Shown here piece by piece: positions 13,201 to 13,343 of a stretch of DNA of 13,343 bases. Below the pieces are notes generated by a model. The model had not been told where the DNA came from. It saw only the letters and a program-made list of their open reading frames with translations, and did no database searches. Numbering within the stretch: position 1 is the first letter of the stretch; each line of letters opens with the position of its first letter. This stretch comes from an uncultured Porphyromonadaceae bacterium (GTDB lineage: Bacteria; Bacteroidota; Bacteroidia; Bacteroidales; Paludibacteraceae): contig CALEJM010000033.1 of NCBI GenBank assembly GCA_937898265.1, forward strand, positions 1 to 13,343, given 5' to 3'. A program made the translations under genes and the position numbers.

Positions 13201-13343
13201 CCGTAGACAGAGGCGTTGACTTCTTTGACTGTGTATATCCGACAAGAAACGGAAGACACGGAAATGTATATACCAATCAGGGAAAGCTCAATCTCTTCAA
13301 TAAGAAGTATGAACTTGATTCAAGACCTATAGAGGAAGGATGT
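13188..13343 (+). CDS. tgt: tRNA-guanine transglycosylase, internal fragment (runs off right edge)
   Basis: Tgt swaps guanine for a 7-deazaguanine (preQ1 in bacteria) at tRNA position 34. The segment RGVDFFDCVYPTRNGRHG contains the catalytic nucleophile Asp in the FDCV motif and the PTRNGR loop that reads the UGU anticodon context. It is followed by the YTNQGKLNLFNKKY block and by PIEEGC, where the final Cys matches the first of the zinc ligands (C-x-C-x2-C) in the family. The fragment is in frame with the oxidoreductase, and the boundary falls in ENILEAV, a stretch that both proteins could share. The ENILEAVDRGVDFFDCV form is common in Clostridia. The window ends just before the zinc site. 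Confidence 0.85.

Noticed and set aside
12704..13276. Minus-strand 190-codon frame in the tail
   Set aside because: The plus strand carries recognisable oxidoreductase and Tgt sequence through the same bases.
12136..13343. A novel exported oxidoreductase-Tgt fusion system
   Set aside because: The pieces lack essential parts (TIM barrel, Tgt N-terminus and zinc site), carry a frameshift, and join at places consistent with chimera formation.

Overview
Most of the window (about 1-12061) reads as one stretch of a Bacteroidales genome, probably Prevotella-like. Promoter-like sites carry the Bacteroidetes -7 motif (TAnnTTTG, mostly as TATCTTTG or TAATTTTG), starts lack strong Shine-Dalgarno sequences, several short lipoproteins carry Bacteroidetes-style lipoboxes, and the leuS, iorAB and DUF4143 ATPase proteins look like Bacteroidales versions. 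The last 1.3 kb does not belong to the same genome. It is a mosaic of three unrelated protein fragments, best explained as a chimeric metagenome assembly or amplification product.

Layout. 1-2933 (minus): a translationally coupled operon of a serine-kinase-like anti-sigma ATPase, a membrane-bound PP2C/SpoIIE phosphatase with a periplasmic sensor, and the N-terminal part of an SLC13-type permease cut by the window edge. 3049-4335 (minus): an AAA/DUF4143 ATPase. 4336-4581: a compact intergenic region with four copies of a 33-bp direct repeat, an intrinsic terminator built into the first copy, and the ATPase promoter directly after it. 4582-6074 (minus): a three-gene operon of a SAM methyltransferase, an unrecognised 138-aa protein and a four-CxxC zinc-ribbon protein. 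6075-6343: divergent control region. 6344-7645 (plus): a lipoprotein Ntn hydrolase of the linear amide C-N hydrolase/choloylglycine hydrolase type, ended by a UUCG-loop terminator. 7803-8762 (plus): two small lipoproteins. 8784-8817: a bidirectional terminator with a perfect 15-bp stem. 8840-12061 (minus): leuS (C-terminus only), a secreted rhodanese, iorA and iorB. iorA carries a one-base frameshift.

The tail (12062-13343): leuS stops matching its family at 12061/12062. It is followed by the start of an unidentified secreted protein, which runs in frame into an FAD/NAD oxidoreductase of the 2,4-dienoyl-CoA reductase type (also with a one-base frameshift). That in turn runs in frame into tRNA-guanine transglycosylase (tgt) at the window's end. 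The oxidoreductase and Tgt pieces look Firmicutes-like.

Functionally, the best-supported units are partner-switching signal transduction next to an ion/solute carrier (left) and iorAB, which oxidises aryl pyruvates to aryl-acetyl-CoA with ferredoxin (right). I found no convincing new defence or mobile system. The most unusual native structure is the 33-bp repeat/terminator/promoter composite at 4429-4585. The most consequential observation is the chimeric right end.
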